DNA of 64,000 nucleotides from Davidsoniella eucalypti. Its lineage: Eukaryota > Ascomycota > Sordariomycetes > Microascales > Ceratocystidaceae. Of this stretch, positions 30,457-41,994 are shown one piece after another; positions within the stretch are counted from its first letter, which is position 1, and each line of letters opens with the position of its first letter. The notes below the pieces were generated by a model. That model was not told where the DNA came from and did not search any database. It was given only the letters and a program-made list of their open reading frames with translations. The stretch covers positions 1-64,000 of the forward strand of contig RMBW01000199.1 of NCBI GenBank assembly GCA_004009845.1. Reading direction: 5' to 3'. A program made the position numbers and the translations under genes.

Positions 30457-30635
30457 TGAAAGGATCTAGGACCATTATTGTTGACTGTGGTAGATCCACA
30501 GCCGTTTACCTTTACATAAGGAGGCCGTCTTATTTTCTTGTCTAGTTCTTTCCTTTTCCTCTCTATCTTCTTCAACCTTTGAATATACTTTTATACTTCT
30601 ATCTTTTCAAGCGCTCGTTTCGTCGTAGATCGTCA
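30457..30635 (+). repeat. Solo LTR, family E, copy 1
   Basis: TGAAAGGATCTAGGACC to TAGATCGTCA, 179 bp, with an ATAAGGAGGCCGTC promoter-like stretch. It matches 47890-48079. No target duplication is visible (TAGAA before, AAGAT after), so it may be a recombinant or a fragment. 30379-30456 and 30636-30942 hold no feature I can recognise. Confidence 0.6.
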
Positions 30636-31338
30636 AAGATAAAGGCTCAATGCTTATAGCAGATTCCATGATGGTGATGTTCTAATTCGTGCCCGGACTT
30701 GACTAATGCAATACCCCCTCTCCCCTCCCTTCCATCGCGAGCTAAGAGACTGTACTAGTGTAGACTACTGCGCTACAAGAACAACCAAAGTAAAAGTTGG
30801 GCCTAAATTCTTATCACCGACTTCAGCATAGCTTAGCTAAATCTAATGTATATGAAGGAATAAGCGCCTCACATATAACAAGAGTGTGACCTAATGAAAT
30901 CAATTGGACCTATATTCTGACCTAGTATATATACGTGGCTCGAATACACTATCCGATGTCTCACATAAGCTTGATGTAGGCTGAGAGAATGCAATAGTTG
31001 CTGATATACCCAAGATTCTGTAGCTTGCAGACAAATAAGGCAATAGTTTTCCTGTTGGTAACATGTCGACAAACCGTCCATGGCCCAGACGTACCTGTTA
31101 CTGCTAAAATACCGTGTAGATAGCATTATTATACAGTTACTCAATAATGGTTTAAGTAATAAATGAGGTTGCATTGTTCTTGATACCAAGTTTACCTCAA
31201 TTTCCATATAGAATTATTAGGATAGTGATAAGACGAAGGGGTGATAATTTGGTGATGAGGAATTATTGTTTCAACTTTGATAAATACACACGACCGTAGC
31301 GGTGAGCAAGCTCGGTGTGAAGACCCAACCCTGATGAA

Positions 31339-31516
31339 TGTCACGGGCTAAGGCCCAGTTGGTATTTGTCTAGGTATTTACCTAGTCAGATAAACGGCTA
31401 TAAATAGGGACCTATTCCCGCCGTATTCCAACAGATATTAGCCCTTCTCCTTCATCGGTATCAATCAAAGTCTTTTCTACTAGATTGCTTTCCACTGCCT
31501 CATCTAGTTCGTGTCA
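31339..31516 (+). repeat. Solo LTR of element A2 in U3
   Basis: 178 bp, TGTCACGGGC to GTGTCA, with perfect duplication ATGAA at 31334-31338 and 31517-31521. The duplicate AT-unit has the same LTR at the same place, so the LTR is older than the duplication. Confidence 0.93.
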
Positions 31517-32870
31517 ATGAACGGCATAACCATGATGACAATATAGAAAATTCCAGAGACATTTATACTAATTAGTACTCAGATTATAGAAAACTTATGA
31601 TCTATTTGAATCCCGCTTGTAGAATATACTTGTTCTATCTAGTCAATTGCGGTACTTGAATATATTGATCTTTTTAGAAATCCCCAAGTAGACTTAAACT
31701 CTTTTTTTTAACATGAAAAAGAGAAAGGATCCAAAGCTCTTAGCTAAAACAAGCTGAACTGTTATTACCGATATCAAGAGATCTTTTGGTTAGCTGTGAC
31801 AAGATGGCCCCTTTCTCATTTTATTACCAATACGTAATGATTCTGTACTTTGTTCATTTGTTCTGTGGCAGGAGTGTCTGTTTAGTTTGCCCCCGGTTTA
31901 TAAATCATCATGATCAAATGACCTAAGAAACATTTTCGCAAGCCGTGGGTTGTTTATGATTGAAATTGAAGGATGAGGGATTGAGAGAAGTCAACCTAGC
32001 TTTGAGTTTAGAGATGGCTTAATCAAATAGAAGTTGATTTAGGAACATCAAGTGTATCAAGTATTTTGATATTATCATTGCAGAGTTTGGCAAGGACTCA
32101 AGTGATGGAAATATTTGTCACATACTCACTGTCTGGTGTCAAAATTGTGCCGATAATAAAGTTGGGCTTCTGATATCACCAAGTAAACGTAGTTACTAAA
32201 AACCTAGCCATATACATTATTTTATAGTAGGGTATGTAGCTAGCTATGACTACTGGCATAGTGAATACAAGTCGTATTACTCTATAGTGTCTCTTAATGT
32301 TCAAGGCAACATTATTGCAATTGGTATAGCCTGAAAGGTTCTGATACATAATGATACTAATATTGTTGGTATACATTACAGCATCAATATTGTATCAAAT
32401 GCAAAACGAAACTTTCGAACTTCTATGATTCAAGCCACACTGTTATATACCTTTGCAAATTCATCAATACAAGGTAGCATAGTATTCTATATAAAGGTGG
32501 CCATATTATTGTTTTAACTGAGGAGTCAAGAGAAGAGGATTGTATATACAACTACAGTGATATGTTAATTCCAAGATCAACTCAATTCCTAATCACTCTA
32601 TCTATCATTATATATGTGCTCTGATGTTCTCCAGTATTGTCTTTCAATAATGTGTGATACCGGCATATAGAGCAGCTATATACAAGCGAAATAAACAATA
32701 TTATAGAGCTCTAAGGTGAACTACAGCCACACAACAACAACTGATGAACATACGTGTTAAGCTCAACAAATGTCTATATAGTCTCTAGACACTTGCAATG
32801 AAACGTAAGTCGTCAATTATCACTGAAACAAAATACTTAACGTTACTAAAAACATACGAGAAGGACTAAC

Positions 32871-33336
32871 TGTAATGGACGGGCAGGCAGGAGTTCAAAG
32901 GGGAACAAGTGATCACTAGGCGAGTAGTCACGCGATGATGTTTTTGGTGTTTTCAGGATATCAGAAATAAACAGAATAATAAATTAAGTAAAGTGGAACT
33001 AGATCAGGACAGGAGCAGGAGCAAAGATAAGAACAAGAACAGGAACAAGAAGAGGAGGTTGCACTAGGAGGTCAGGTACACAGAGAGTTGTAAGCTTGGA
33101 GGGGAAAGGAAAGAAGAGAACAGGAAAGGAAGAAACAAGCAAGATATTTATGTTAAACCGAGAGATGAAGAAAACAGAAGGATCTGGTCTACGGACAGAA
33201 GTTCGAGGCAATGCTGTGTTGGCTGTGTATCAAGTCTAGCCTCAATGCAGGAATTGTTGCCACCGGAGTCGAAAGGTGAGGCTGTGTATCAACCCTAAGC
33301 CTCATGCGGAGAGTCTGCGAGTGTTATTTCATAACA
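32871..33336 (+). mobile_element. Solo LTR, family F, copy 2 (466 bp)
   Basis: TGTAATGG to CATAACA with duplication CTAAC at 32866-32870 and 33337-33341. The duplicate AT-unit has the empty site (CTAAC at about 52599-52603), so this insertion came after the duplication. Related to the LTR at 9216-9840 in opposite orientation. Confidence 0.88.
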
Positions 33337-36300
33337 CTAACGCTTAGTCTATATGAGGTTCAACTTGAGTTATATATCTACAGATTTCCATGTGAAAAAG
33401 GTAAATAAGTATTTCGGTCTTGCTCTCTACTATCGCCGAGGCAAGCAGTTGACAGATAGCATTGACAGCATGCATTATATAACTTTTTTGCCATTCGAAA
33501 ACCTTTGTAATCGTTGTTATTACTGTATCCTTTGCATCAAAGACTTTAGCTCATGGATATGGCATTCAAGACTTAGGCAATTGTAGACAACTGTACCTAG
33601 ACTCGGGTTGAAACTGCTTACAAAGTTGGGAATTTTCATTCATAGCTAGATAAACTTCAAAGACAGTCATCATTTCACAGAATATGTTGTGTAATTGTCC
33701 TATCGACTGTAGAAAAAAGCAACCTTCTTCTCCTTGGTATCGTCTTTCATAGTTGATGCCAGAATCATATCTTCGTTTATTAGTTCAGCTTCCACGCCAC
33801 AGCAACAGTATTTATACATAACATGTAGAAGATATCAAGTTTTAGTCATATGATACTTGGTATATCAATACAAATAACATGAGACATAAAAAAAAGATAC
33901 AGTTCGATTGCCATATTCCCATATTTCTCTTTATAGTTGATAATTATGATTCCACTTCAACTCGCCACCATCTCCACATTGTGATCCAGGTAATCATGAT
34001 GATTATATTCTTTCTGACAATAAGATTTCTCTATTGTCTGAACAGATGAAATACCATGTAATTTCTAGAATCTAGTCGAGTGATAATGGCCCGATCTACA
34101 GTGGATAGATCTCGAACTCCATACATAGAACACCCTTGCTTCATATGTAGCTGATAACTTGTATTGGAAGCTTGAAATTATAGAGACAGTATGGCTAGTG
34201 CATCATAGTTCTTCTTGGTGTACTCGGTATGTTTAGTGGTCAATGATATTGGAATATCTTGACATAGTTGAAATCTACCAGCACTAATGAATTTACCACT
34301 TGACTTATCATAATAATGGACTTTATTCACTCCAATATTAACAACTTGTGGTACAACAAGCAATGATATATTACTTACCAACTATAAGCTATTTTATTGC
34401 TAAGTGCATCAAGTCATAGCTTGCGTTTGCTATATCTAACATATATAGCTACAGCAGGGTTGACATTCATATACTTACTGAGCTGGAGTCACTCAATGAA
34501 TAGTCATACCTTACTTGCCGACAACACATTCATTTCTTTGATGTACTTAATAGTCAACATTTGTACTATGTAGAGAACTATACTTCAGTGACTGATTATA
34601 CAATCATTTCCCAATCGCCTAGCTTGCAGTTGTGACTCATTCATAACTCTTTCTCTGTTAATTAGCCAATGTAATTTTCTCTCGATACTCAATAACACAA
34701 CCCAGTATTTATTAACCATTTTCTAACAAACTATTGCTAGTATTTGGGGTCTACAATCTTTGATAGTTTACCATTTCCTATATTCTTGCCCAATCTTTAT
34801 GTCTTACCTTATTACATTTCCCTTGAAATGCAACATTCCGTTAGAACTACAAAACTTACAGTAAGTCATTGATCATTCCTGATTTTACTACGAGTGTCCT
34901 TCTTACATGTTTATAGAGCATTTTCTCGACAAACTTGGTCTTTGCTCTTATGTTTTGCCGACCATCTCAACTTATTATAAATCGGGAATCATTTTGTGAT
35001 CAATATATCCTGCAAATACCATAGAAAGTGATTACTATGTAGGTTTTAAAATACCAACTGTGCCAGTTGCGACTACTTCTCTTGTTGTTTTATCAATCAT
35101 GTAAACTCTAAATCCCAAGCACCCAATGTCATGCTATTCTAATGGTATAAGTACCTAAAGTTGTTTGTAATTTGAAGTTCCATATTAGTCTTGTCATTCT
35201 ACTTACAGCGAAAGAACATAATTCAAATATATAGTAATACTTATATATACTGTCGTTTTTCTCTAGAATTCTTTTCATTTTATTTCCCTTTTCAATAGCA
35301 CTCAATATCATCATATAGATAGATATAGCAAGTGGGTGTCTGTCCTACCAATTGTGCTGTAATGCCCGGTAATATATTAAATCAGCTTGTTATATTACCT
35401 TGCTTGGCTCTCTATCCTTTTAAATTTAATTGACTCTATTTCTCTATCGTACCTAGATACCTGCTTTGTATCGTAGAAATCCTAATGATATATAGTATAC
35501 TATGAGTACGAATTACTTTATTTAATCAATATGTCTATGCATTTTGTGGAGAATTACCGTCAGTATGTTATTTTAAACCAAGTCTTCAATCTTATATTTA
35601 ATTAGGATATTCTTCTACATCGCCTTGAGTGTTTATTGTGATAGTACTTGACATATTTGGTAACATTTTCTACATCTTGCTGTATCTGACTAATACAAAT
35701 TCTTGTACTTTACCCTTAATGCTTAATGAGTATGTAGACCTGCTCTTGGTGTACTTATAACTTGCCGTTTCTAGTGCGTTTGATCCAGTAAATTGATTGC
35801 AGTCCTATTTGTGTCCAAATACTAGCAGTTCTGCTGCGGTTCTTTTAAATAACCGTTCATATATTATGTGCTGCTTAGTGAAAAAAAAATACTCAAAAAC
35901 GGCATGCTAGTTAGTTTCCTACCTGAAGCTAGACGTCACGTTTATGCTCGACATATTTGTAAAAAAACACCTCAAAGCTTTAACGAATTCTGAATACACA
36001 TTACTACTTTACACAAAAGTATGAAATACTTCGTTAGTATTATTAACTTTCTAATTCCCCCGTAGATCTAAACATTATAATCTATAATTATAAATATCAC
36101 GAACACGTTCTTAGTGATATCGTCATAGCTCTATTGTTAAACAAGATTAATAAATAAATAAAATTGATAGCAAAATTGAATTATATTTTGCTCCCTATAA
36201 ATTGAATAAAGGGATTTTCTAAAAGAATTTAAAATTTTCAAAAGATTATTTTGTGAAAATAATTGCAAGAAAAAAAAAACTTTAGAAAGTTATTTGTGGA

Positions 36301-36592
36301 AAAACCTCGAAAGTAAAAATTTCTAATTTTTTTGATTCCTAAAAAAAGTTTTTTTTTAAAAGAAAAAACTTTAAAAACTTCAGAAAATTATTTGTTAAAA
36401 AAATTGAAACCAAAAAAATTGAAACTTAAATAATTTTTTTTAGTAAGCAAAGTCATAGATAAATTCTTATTTATTAATAGATTTTGGCCAATCACCGATC
36501 CGTTTAGATCTGAACCGTTTTGAAAATAGGGACAAGGGTGCCCAGACTGAAATGTATGCACGTTTCCGCCCGCAACGCCGCCGAATAATACC

Positions 36593-36669
36593 TAGGTCCC
36601 TACTTATAGCCGATTCTAGTACTGACAAGGAATGCCTTGGCTAACCTTACTAGGCCTTAGTCTCTTACA
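36593..36669 (-). repeat. Truncated 3' LTR of element C1
   Basis: Only the last 77 bp on the plus strand (TAGGTCCCTACTTATAGCC to CTCTTACA) remain of an LTR that is 181 bp at 44119-44299. The break coincides with the right end of AT-unit U3: TAGG is shared by the AT-unit terminus and the LTR. Confidence 0.88.
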
Positions 36670-36903
36670 ATAGTCTCCCCCCCCATCGGCAGAAAAATTA
36701 CACTAATTTTACGTCTAAACATACAAAAAACACCCCTGTAGCATGGTGTATACAAACTTAAAACCGTATAGTACCTTGGTACTCGATATCCAAAAACAGA
36801 AATAACTCCAGAAACAGAAATAACTCCAAAATAGGTCAGCAATCTTATCCTGCAGACGCTCGGGTGTGCAGGTGACCAAGGTGGTGCAGCCAATATTGCT
36901 GCC

Positions 36904-38845
36904 TTAGCCTACCATCAGTGGACTTCGTGTGTCCATACTCGTACCATGGTCCTTCTCGGGGCCATCCTCTGGTAGCAACCAGGCAGTGTAAAGGGATTGG
37001 AGGGTCACGTTCCAATTCTTTTTCGTCTTCTCCGTGAAGACCAACCATGCTGCAGTGTCCTTCACATGTTCCAATGGTTCCCAGGTAGCATCTTGGTAAC
37101 CTTTCCATTTGACCAAGGCTTGCGTGTGTCCATGGCGGGTACGTTGCTTGACGATTGCTTCCACTCTGTACTCGCCTGTTTCCACAGAGTCGTCTTCAAG
37201 TGCTTCCCTAGCCGTGATAGCCGCGGGCTCATCATCAGGTACTTCCTGCGAGGGTAAGGGGTTGTTGGGAGCTCGGCGGATTAGGCTTACGTGGAAAACA
37301 GGATGGATGCCTGTGGGCACGTTCAATCGTACGTTGTGGGTGCCTGTAACCTCTAGGACTGTGTACAGTCTGGCCAACCAGTCTAACTTCTTGGACGGTC
37401 TCTCCGTGGTCAAGTTCTTCGTGTTGAGGTAGACCTTGTCTCCCACTCTGAAGCTCTCAGATGGTTGACGGAGACGGTTAGCGCTAGTTTCCTGGTGCTC
37501 TTGGGTGGCGGCCATAGCTACGATCGCGAACTGTGTTGCGTTGCTTAGTTTGGTCAACCATTCCTGGGCACCACAGACAGGAGACTTGTCGGAGGCAGGG
37601 GGACCTTGTACAGATGGTTCAATAATGTCGACGTTAAACCCGTGGGTCATGAAGAACGGTGAGAGACCCGTAGTGGAAGAGATCCTGTTGTTCAGTGCGA
37701 GTTGTGCTTGAGGCAGCAAGGAGGCCCAGTCGTCCTGAGCGAAGGAACAGAAATTGCGAAGGTATGTTTCAATCTCCTGATTACTGCGTTCTTGGCTGCC
37801 ATCCGTTTGAGGATGGAACGCTGTGGACAGGCGACGCTGGATCCCAAAGCGACGGCATACTTCGCCCCAAAATAACTGCGCAAATTGGGGCCCTCTATCG
37901 GAAACGATGGCAAGGGGGAAACCGTGGTGAGAAAAGACGTGGATCAGCAGGGCTTCAGCGGTGGCTTGTGCGGTGATAGCCTTCATAGGAATCAGAATCT
38001 GTGATTTAGACAGACGATCAGTGACCCCTAGAATGGAGGTGCAACCAGCAGAAGGGGGTAACGGGCCGATAAAGTCCATAGCCAATTCAGACCAAGGTCT
38101 GGACGGTACTGGTAGGGGTTTCAGCAGGCCGCGCTTCTGCTCTCGCCAAATCTTGCTTTTTCCGCAAGACGAGCAATTCGATACGAACTGACGGACATCG
38201 TTGGTCAGACCAGGCCAGGCATATTCGCGCGACACTAAGTCACGGGTGATTGCTCTGCCGGGGTGGCCTGCGAGGGTAGAGTCGTGAATTTGCTGGATGA
38301 TTCTGGTCCTCAGGGGTTCGTGGTGAGGGACCCAAAGTCTATCACGCCAGCGTAGTCTACCTTCAGAGTCTAGCTTGCACTCGCTCATTTGCCATTGCAA
38401 ACCCCAGTCGGCTGGGAATGAGCGAGCTCCTTCTCGTACTAGTTTACGAGCTAACCACCAACGGTTGCATTGGGTCAGAGCTTGGTTCCATAGGCTAGTC
38501 ATCTCGGGGTCCGCGAAGGGGGAGGTCACAGCTTCCTTAGTCGCCTTGTCGTCAGTCGGCGCGTCCTTGTCAGGCTCCTGGGCCCAAACTGCGCCGATTA
38601 CCACCAGGTCGTTGCTTGACTCACTCTTCTCGAGGAGTTGGTGGAAGCGACTAGCCAGCCTGTCGTCACTTTCGTTGGCTGGCATGTCCTGGTCCCTTCT
38701 AGACAGGGCGTCTGGCACAACTTGCTCAGTACCTGGGCGGTGGCGTAGGCAGAAACTAAAGTCCGAAAGCTCATATCCCCAGCGGCGTTGTCTCTCGGCC
38801 AGCGTTCTCTTGGTTTGAAAGTACTCCAAGTTACGGTGGTCGGTC
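36904..38845 (-). CDS. Pol of element C1, C-terminal part (RNase H end, integrase, chromodomain)
   Basis: Begins at TDHRNLEYFQT in the RNase H and continues through the HHCC integrase zinc region (GHPGRA...CSSCGKSK), catalytic MDFIGP, VSDRGPQF and NQEIETY, to a chromodomain (YRVEAIVKQRTR...ALVKWKGYQDATWEP). It continues the frame at 40232-41917 across the insertion. C-terminal extension after the chromodomain is about 45 residues. Confidence 0.92.
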
Positions 38846-38850
38846 CACAC

Positions 38851-40226
38851 TGAGAGGATCTAAGGAGGGACGAGGCCAACAATCTTAGAAAGGGTGATTA
38901 GATTGTGGCCGATGGAGAGAAGGACTATTATCTGTTGGAATAACGGCGGGAAGACGTCCCTATTTATAACCGTTTTGCTTAGGCTTAGATCAAGCTTAGC
39001 CGAACCAACTAGGGCCTTAGACCCTTACAATAGCCTCCCCCTCCACCGGCAGAAAAAAACTACTACCTAGCTAATGTTTTTCTAATTACAAATACCAATA
39101 AAACAACCCGTGTACGCTGAAACCAATATTGCAACATCAATAAATTCCTGCCTAGTCCTTGTCGGCGTGCCCGAAACTCTTGGGGGCTTGTATATTCTGC
39201 ATCTGCGACGCCCAGGGGGGGTGCAATCCGACCACGAGAGGTACTAGTCCTTCTGCTTCCGGTCACGACTTAGCCGGGCCTGTTCCCGGGGCGTACGGGA
39301 AGCCTTGGAGGTACATGGTGTCATCATTTCCCCCTGCCTGTTGCAGGAAAAATGGTTGAAAAGGCGGTGTAAAAATAAAGGGGACGCCGTCGGGCGCATT
39401 CGGAGGGTTTCCAGGGCCTGGTAAATGCAATTCTGTGGGATGGGGGGTCCGTGTTGACCCCCGGAAAGACCGGACAGAGGGTGCATGCACCCCCAAAAAA
39501 TGTAAAAAAGGGTGTGAAAATCCTAGCGACCTTAGCGCACGGCTAACGGGGTCGTACAGGAGTAGATGGCCTGTTGGCTGCAATGGAGGGGTGTATGCCG
39601 TGGAGACTCTGTGTCTATTCCGGTTCGACTACGACTTAGCCGGGCTGGTTCCCAGGGCGTACAATCGACACCCTTTCAACAGGCGTGTGCACTCATACAG
39701 GTCCATTTTAGCGGGATGACAGAGGTCTACATCAGGCTCTATTTCTGCGGAGAACCAGCGTAATCCCAGGGTTAATGTCGGCTTAAATTCAGAGGACGTT
39801 ACAGAGGTACTACTTCCGCGACGATTTGCATCGTTTTACGGGTACTTGACGGCTCCTCTTCAGTAAGCAGCGGCATAACAGGGGGAAAACGTCGGCTCAA
39901 TTACAAAAAGAGGACGGGTAAATAAAGATAAGGCATTTTCACAGCGCCAAAAGAGGGGTAATTATCACCAAAAACAAAGGTATAATCACAGAAACGAAAG
40001 GTGATCGCGTCAAACGTCGACGATCTAAGGGTTGATCGGCCACAAAATGAGAGGATCTAAGGAGGGACGAGGCCAACAATCTTAGAAAGGGTGATTAGAT
40101 TGTGGCCGATGGAGAGAAGGACTATTATCTGTTGGAATAACGGCGGGAAGACGTCCCTATTTATAACCGTTTTGCTTAGGCTTAGATCAAGCTTAGCCGA
40201 ACCAACTAGGGCCTTAGACCCTTACA
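38851..40226 (-). mobile_element. Non-autonomous LTR element (TRIM/LARD-like), copy 2
   Basis: LTRs 38851-39029 and 40048-40226 (179 bp). Target duplication CACAC at 38846-38850 and 40227-40231, in the RNase H part of C1 pol. Differs from the copy at 16481-17859 by scattered substitutions and single-base indels. It lacks gag and pol. Confidence 0.92.
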
Positions 40227-40231
40227 CACAC

Positions 40232-41917
40232 CACGAAGTCAACCCCTAGGAGGAAATGGCGCCATTCTCGAATGGACCAGTAGATAGCCAACATCTCCTT
40301 ATCATGAATGGGGTAATTGGCTTCGGGGGGTGTAAGCTTGCGTGAGAGAAAAGCAATGGGGTGCATGAGACCATCGTCTCCTCGCTGAGACAACTCTGCT
40401 CCCAGGGCGTAACCGGAAGAGTCTGCGGTCAATACCGTTTCTCTCAGCGGGTCAAAGGGGGTCAGAACAGGGGGAGTGAGGAAGGCTCTCTTAACCTCGG
40501 CGAAAGCGTGCGCACATGCGTCGGACCAGACAAAGGGGGTATCCTTCTTGGTTAACCCTACCATCGGCGCTATCATTTCGGACAGTCGAGGTACAAAGTC
40601 TCGATAGAAGTTGACAAAGCCGATGAATCCACGTAGACCTTTCAAAGTTGTGGGAGAATTCCAGTTGCGGATCGCAAGGGTTTTCTCAGGGTCTGCCTTG
40701 ATGCCAATACCTGGGCCAACAATGAAGCCGAGGAACTTGATTTCCTTAGCTAGGAACTGGCACTTGCGGAGGTCGAGTTGTAGGCCGGCGAGATCGAGCG
40801 CGTGGACAATTTCGAGCACTAACTTCCTGTGCTCTTCCTCAGTACCACTGGAGTAGATGTCCACATCGTCAATGTAGGCGCTGCAGCTGATGCCTAGCCA
40901 TTTCCGAAGGACCGAATTGATGTAACGCTGGAACGCAGCAGGGGCATTAGTCAAACCGAAAGGGATAACGTTCCATTCAAAGGCCCCTAGGGGAGTCCGA
41001 AATGCGGTTAACTCCTCGTAGCCAGGGGCGATACGAATGCGATGGAAGGCAGCAATGACATCGACCTTGGACACCCACTTGGCTTCCGAAATTTGCCGAA
41101 GGGTGTCGTGGATAAGGGGTAAGGGGTATGAGTCCTTTTTGGAAATAGCGTTGACTGCGCGGTAGTCTACGCAGAAACGAATTCCACCTCCAGGTTTCTT
41201 TACAAATAGCACTGGAGAGCCCACTTCAGACTTTGTGTCTTTTATCCATCTTGTAGACAACAGTTCGGTCAGTGTCTTCTGCATTACCAATAGTTCTGCG
41301 CGAGACAGCGGATACAACGATTGTACAGGTAACGTTTTTCCTTCCAGCAGCTCGATTTTCAAGTCTACTCCAGGCCGGTGTGGCGGGAGGTCCTTCGAGG
41401 CTTTGGCTTCGAACGCAGAGGCAACAGGTCTTAACCATTCTGGGAGGGGTGGTCTTTCCAGTTCTTTCTGTTCCAACGCTCTGTTAACATCTTCTAGTGT
41501 GATGCGGTAAACAGCAGTGTCGTCGTTGTCGCAGAGTTTGTGGAATTCCTCGGGTGTTAACTCCTCAGCTGTAGTAACTTCAATCTGTCCCGAACGAGGG
41601 TGCAGGTGTACATCGTGGTTGATGAGCCAGCGTTGACCGAGTATCAGGTCTTCGGTTTGGCCGGGGACGACGTAGGCCCAAATGTCCTCGTGGTGGTCAG
41701 GTAGGTGTAGCGTAAACTGAGCTATCTGAGTGATGACCGGGGGGTCGGACTGGGAGGAGGCGAGGGAGACCTTGCGAGGCTCGATAGGCTGGGTTTGGGT
41801 AGCGTAGGGGAGTAGGCGCGGAGGGACGACGGCGAGGCAGAGGCAGCCACTGTCGACGAGAGCTTTAGTCGAAAGTTCATTAATAGACAAATCTAAGTAT
41901 AAACCTTTAGCTCCCAT
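40232..41917 (-). CDS. Pol of element C1, N-terminal part (protease, RT, RNase H)
   Basis: Starts MGAKGLYLDLSINE. Protease VDSG near 22, reverse transcriptase RFCVDYRAVN and AYIDDVDIY, RNase H LTADSSGYALG. About 560 residues up to GVDFVV, where the nested element interrupts. The frame is -1 relative to gag and open upstream. Confidence 0.92.
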
Positions 41918-41958
41918 CTGAGTTCTAACTATCTCTTCCCCTATCTTCGTATCCTCCT

Positions 41959-41994
41959 GGTCAGGGCGCGACTTGTCCTGACCACCTAAAAATC
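41959..41994 (-). promoter_or_regulatory. Probable -1 frameshift signal, C1
   Basis: GATTTTTAG at 41994-41986, two bases, then a 7-bp stem GGTCAGG (41983-41977) / CCTGACC (41965-41959) around the loop ACAAGTCGCGC. Transframe peptide GFLGGQDKSRP. Confidence 0.65.

Larger units (their letters stand above)
30943..36596. repeat. Long AT-unit copy U3
   Basis: About 5.65 kb of AT-rich DNA, nearly identical to 50668-55837. No gene is convincing; a 67-codon minus frame at 34178-34381 is preserved in both copies but resembles nothing known. From about 34575 it also matches the shorter units. It ends ACGTTTCCGCCCGCAACGCC, GCCGAATAATACCTAGG at 36596. The left edge (30943) is where similarity to the other copy starts and may not be the true end of the unit. 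Confidence 0.8.

Noticed and set aside
31285..31335. ACACACGACCGTAGCGGTGAG, possible 5S rRNA start (also near 51020)
   Set aside because: Only the first dozen bases resemble fungal 5S rRNA; internal promoter boxes and the 3' half are missing.
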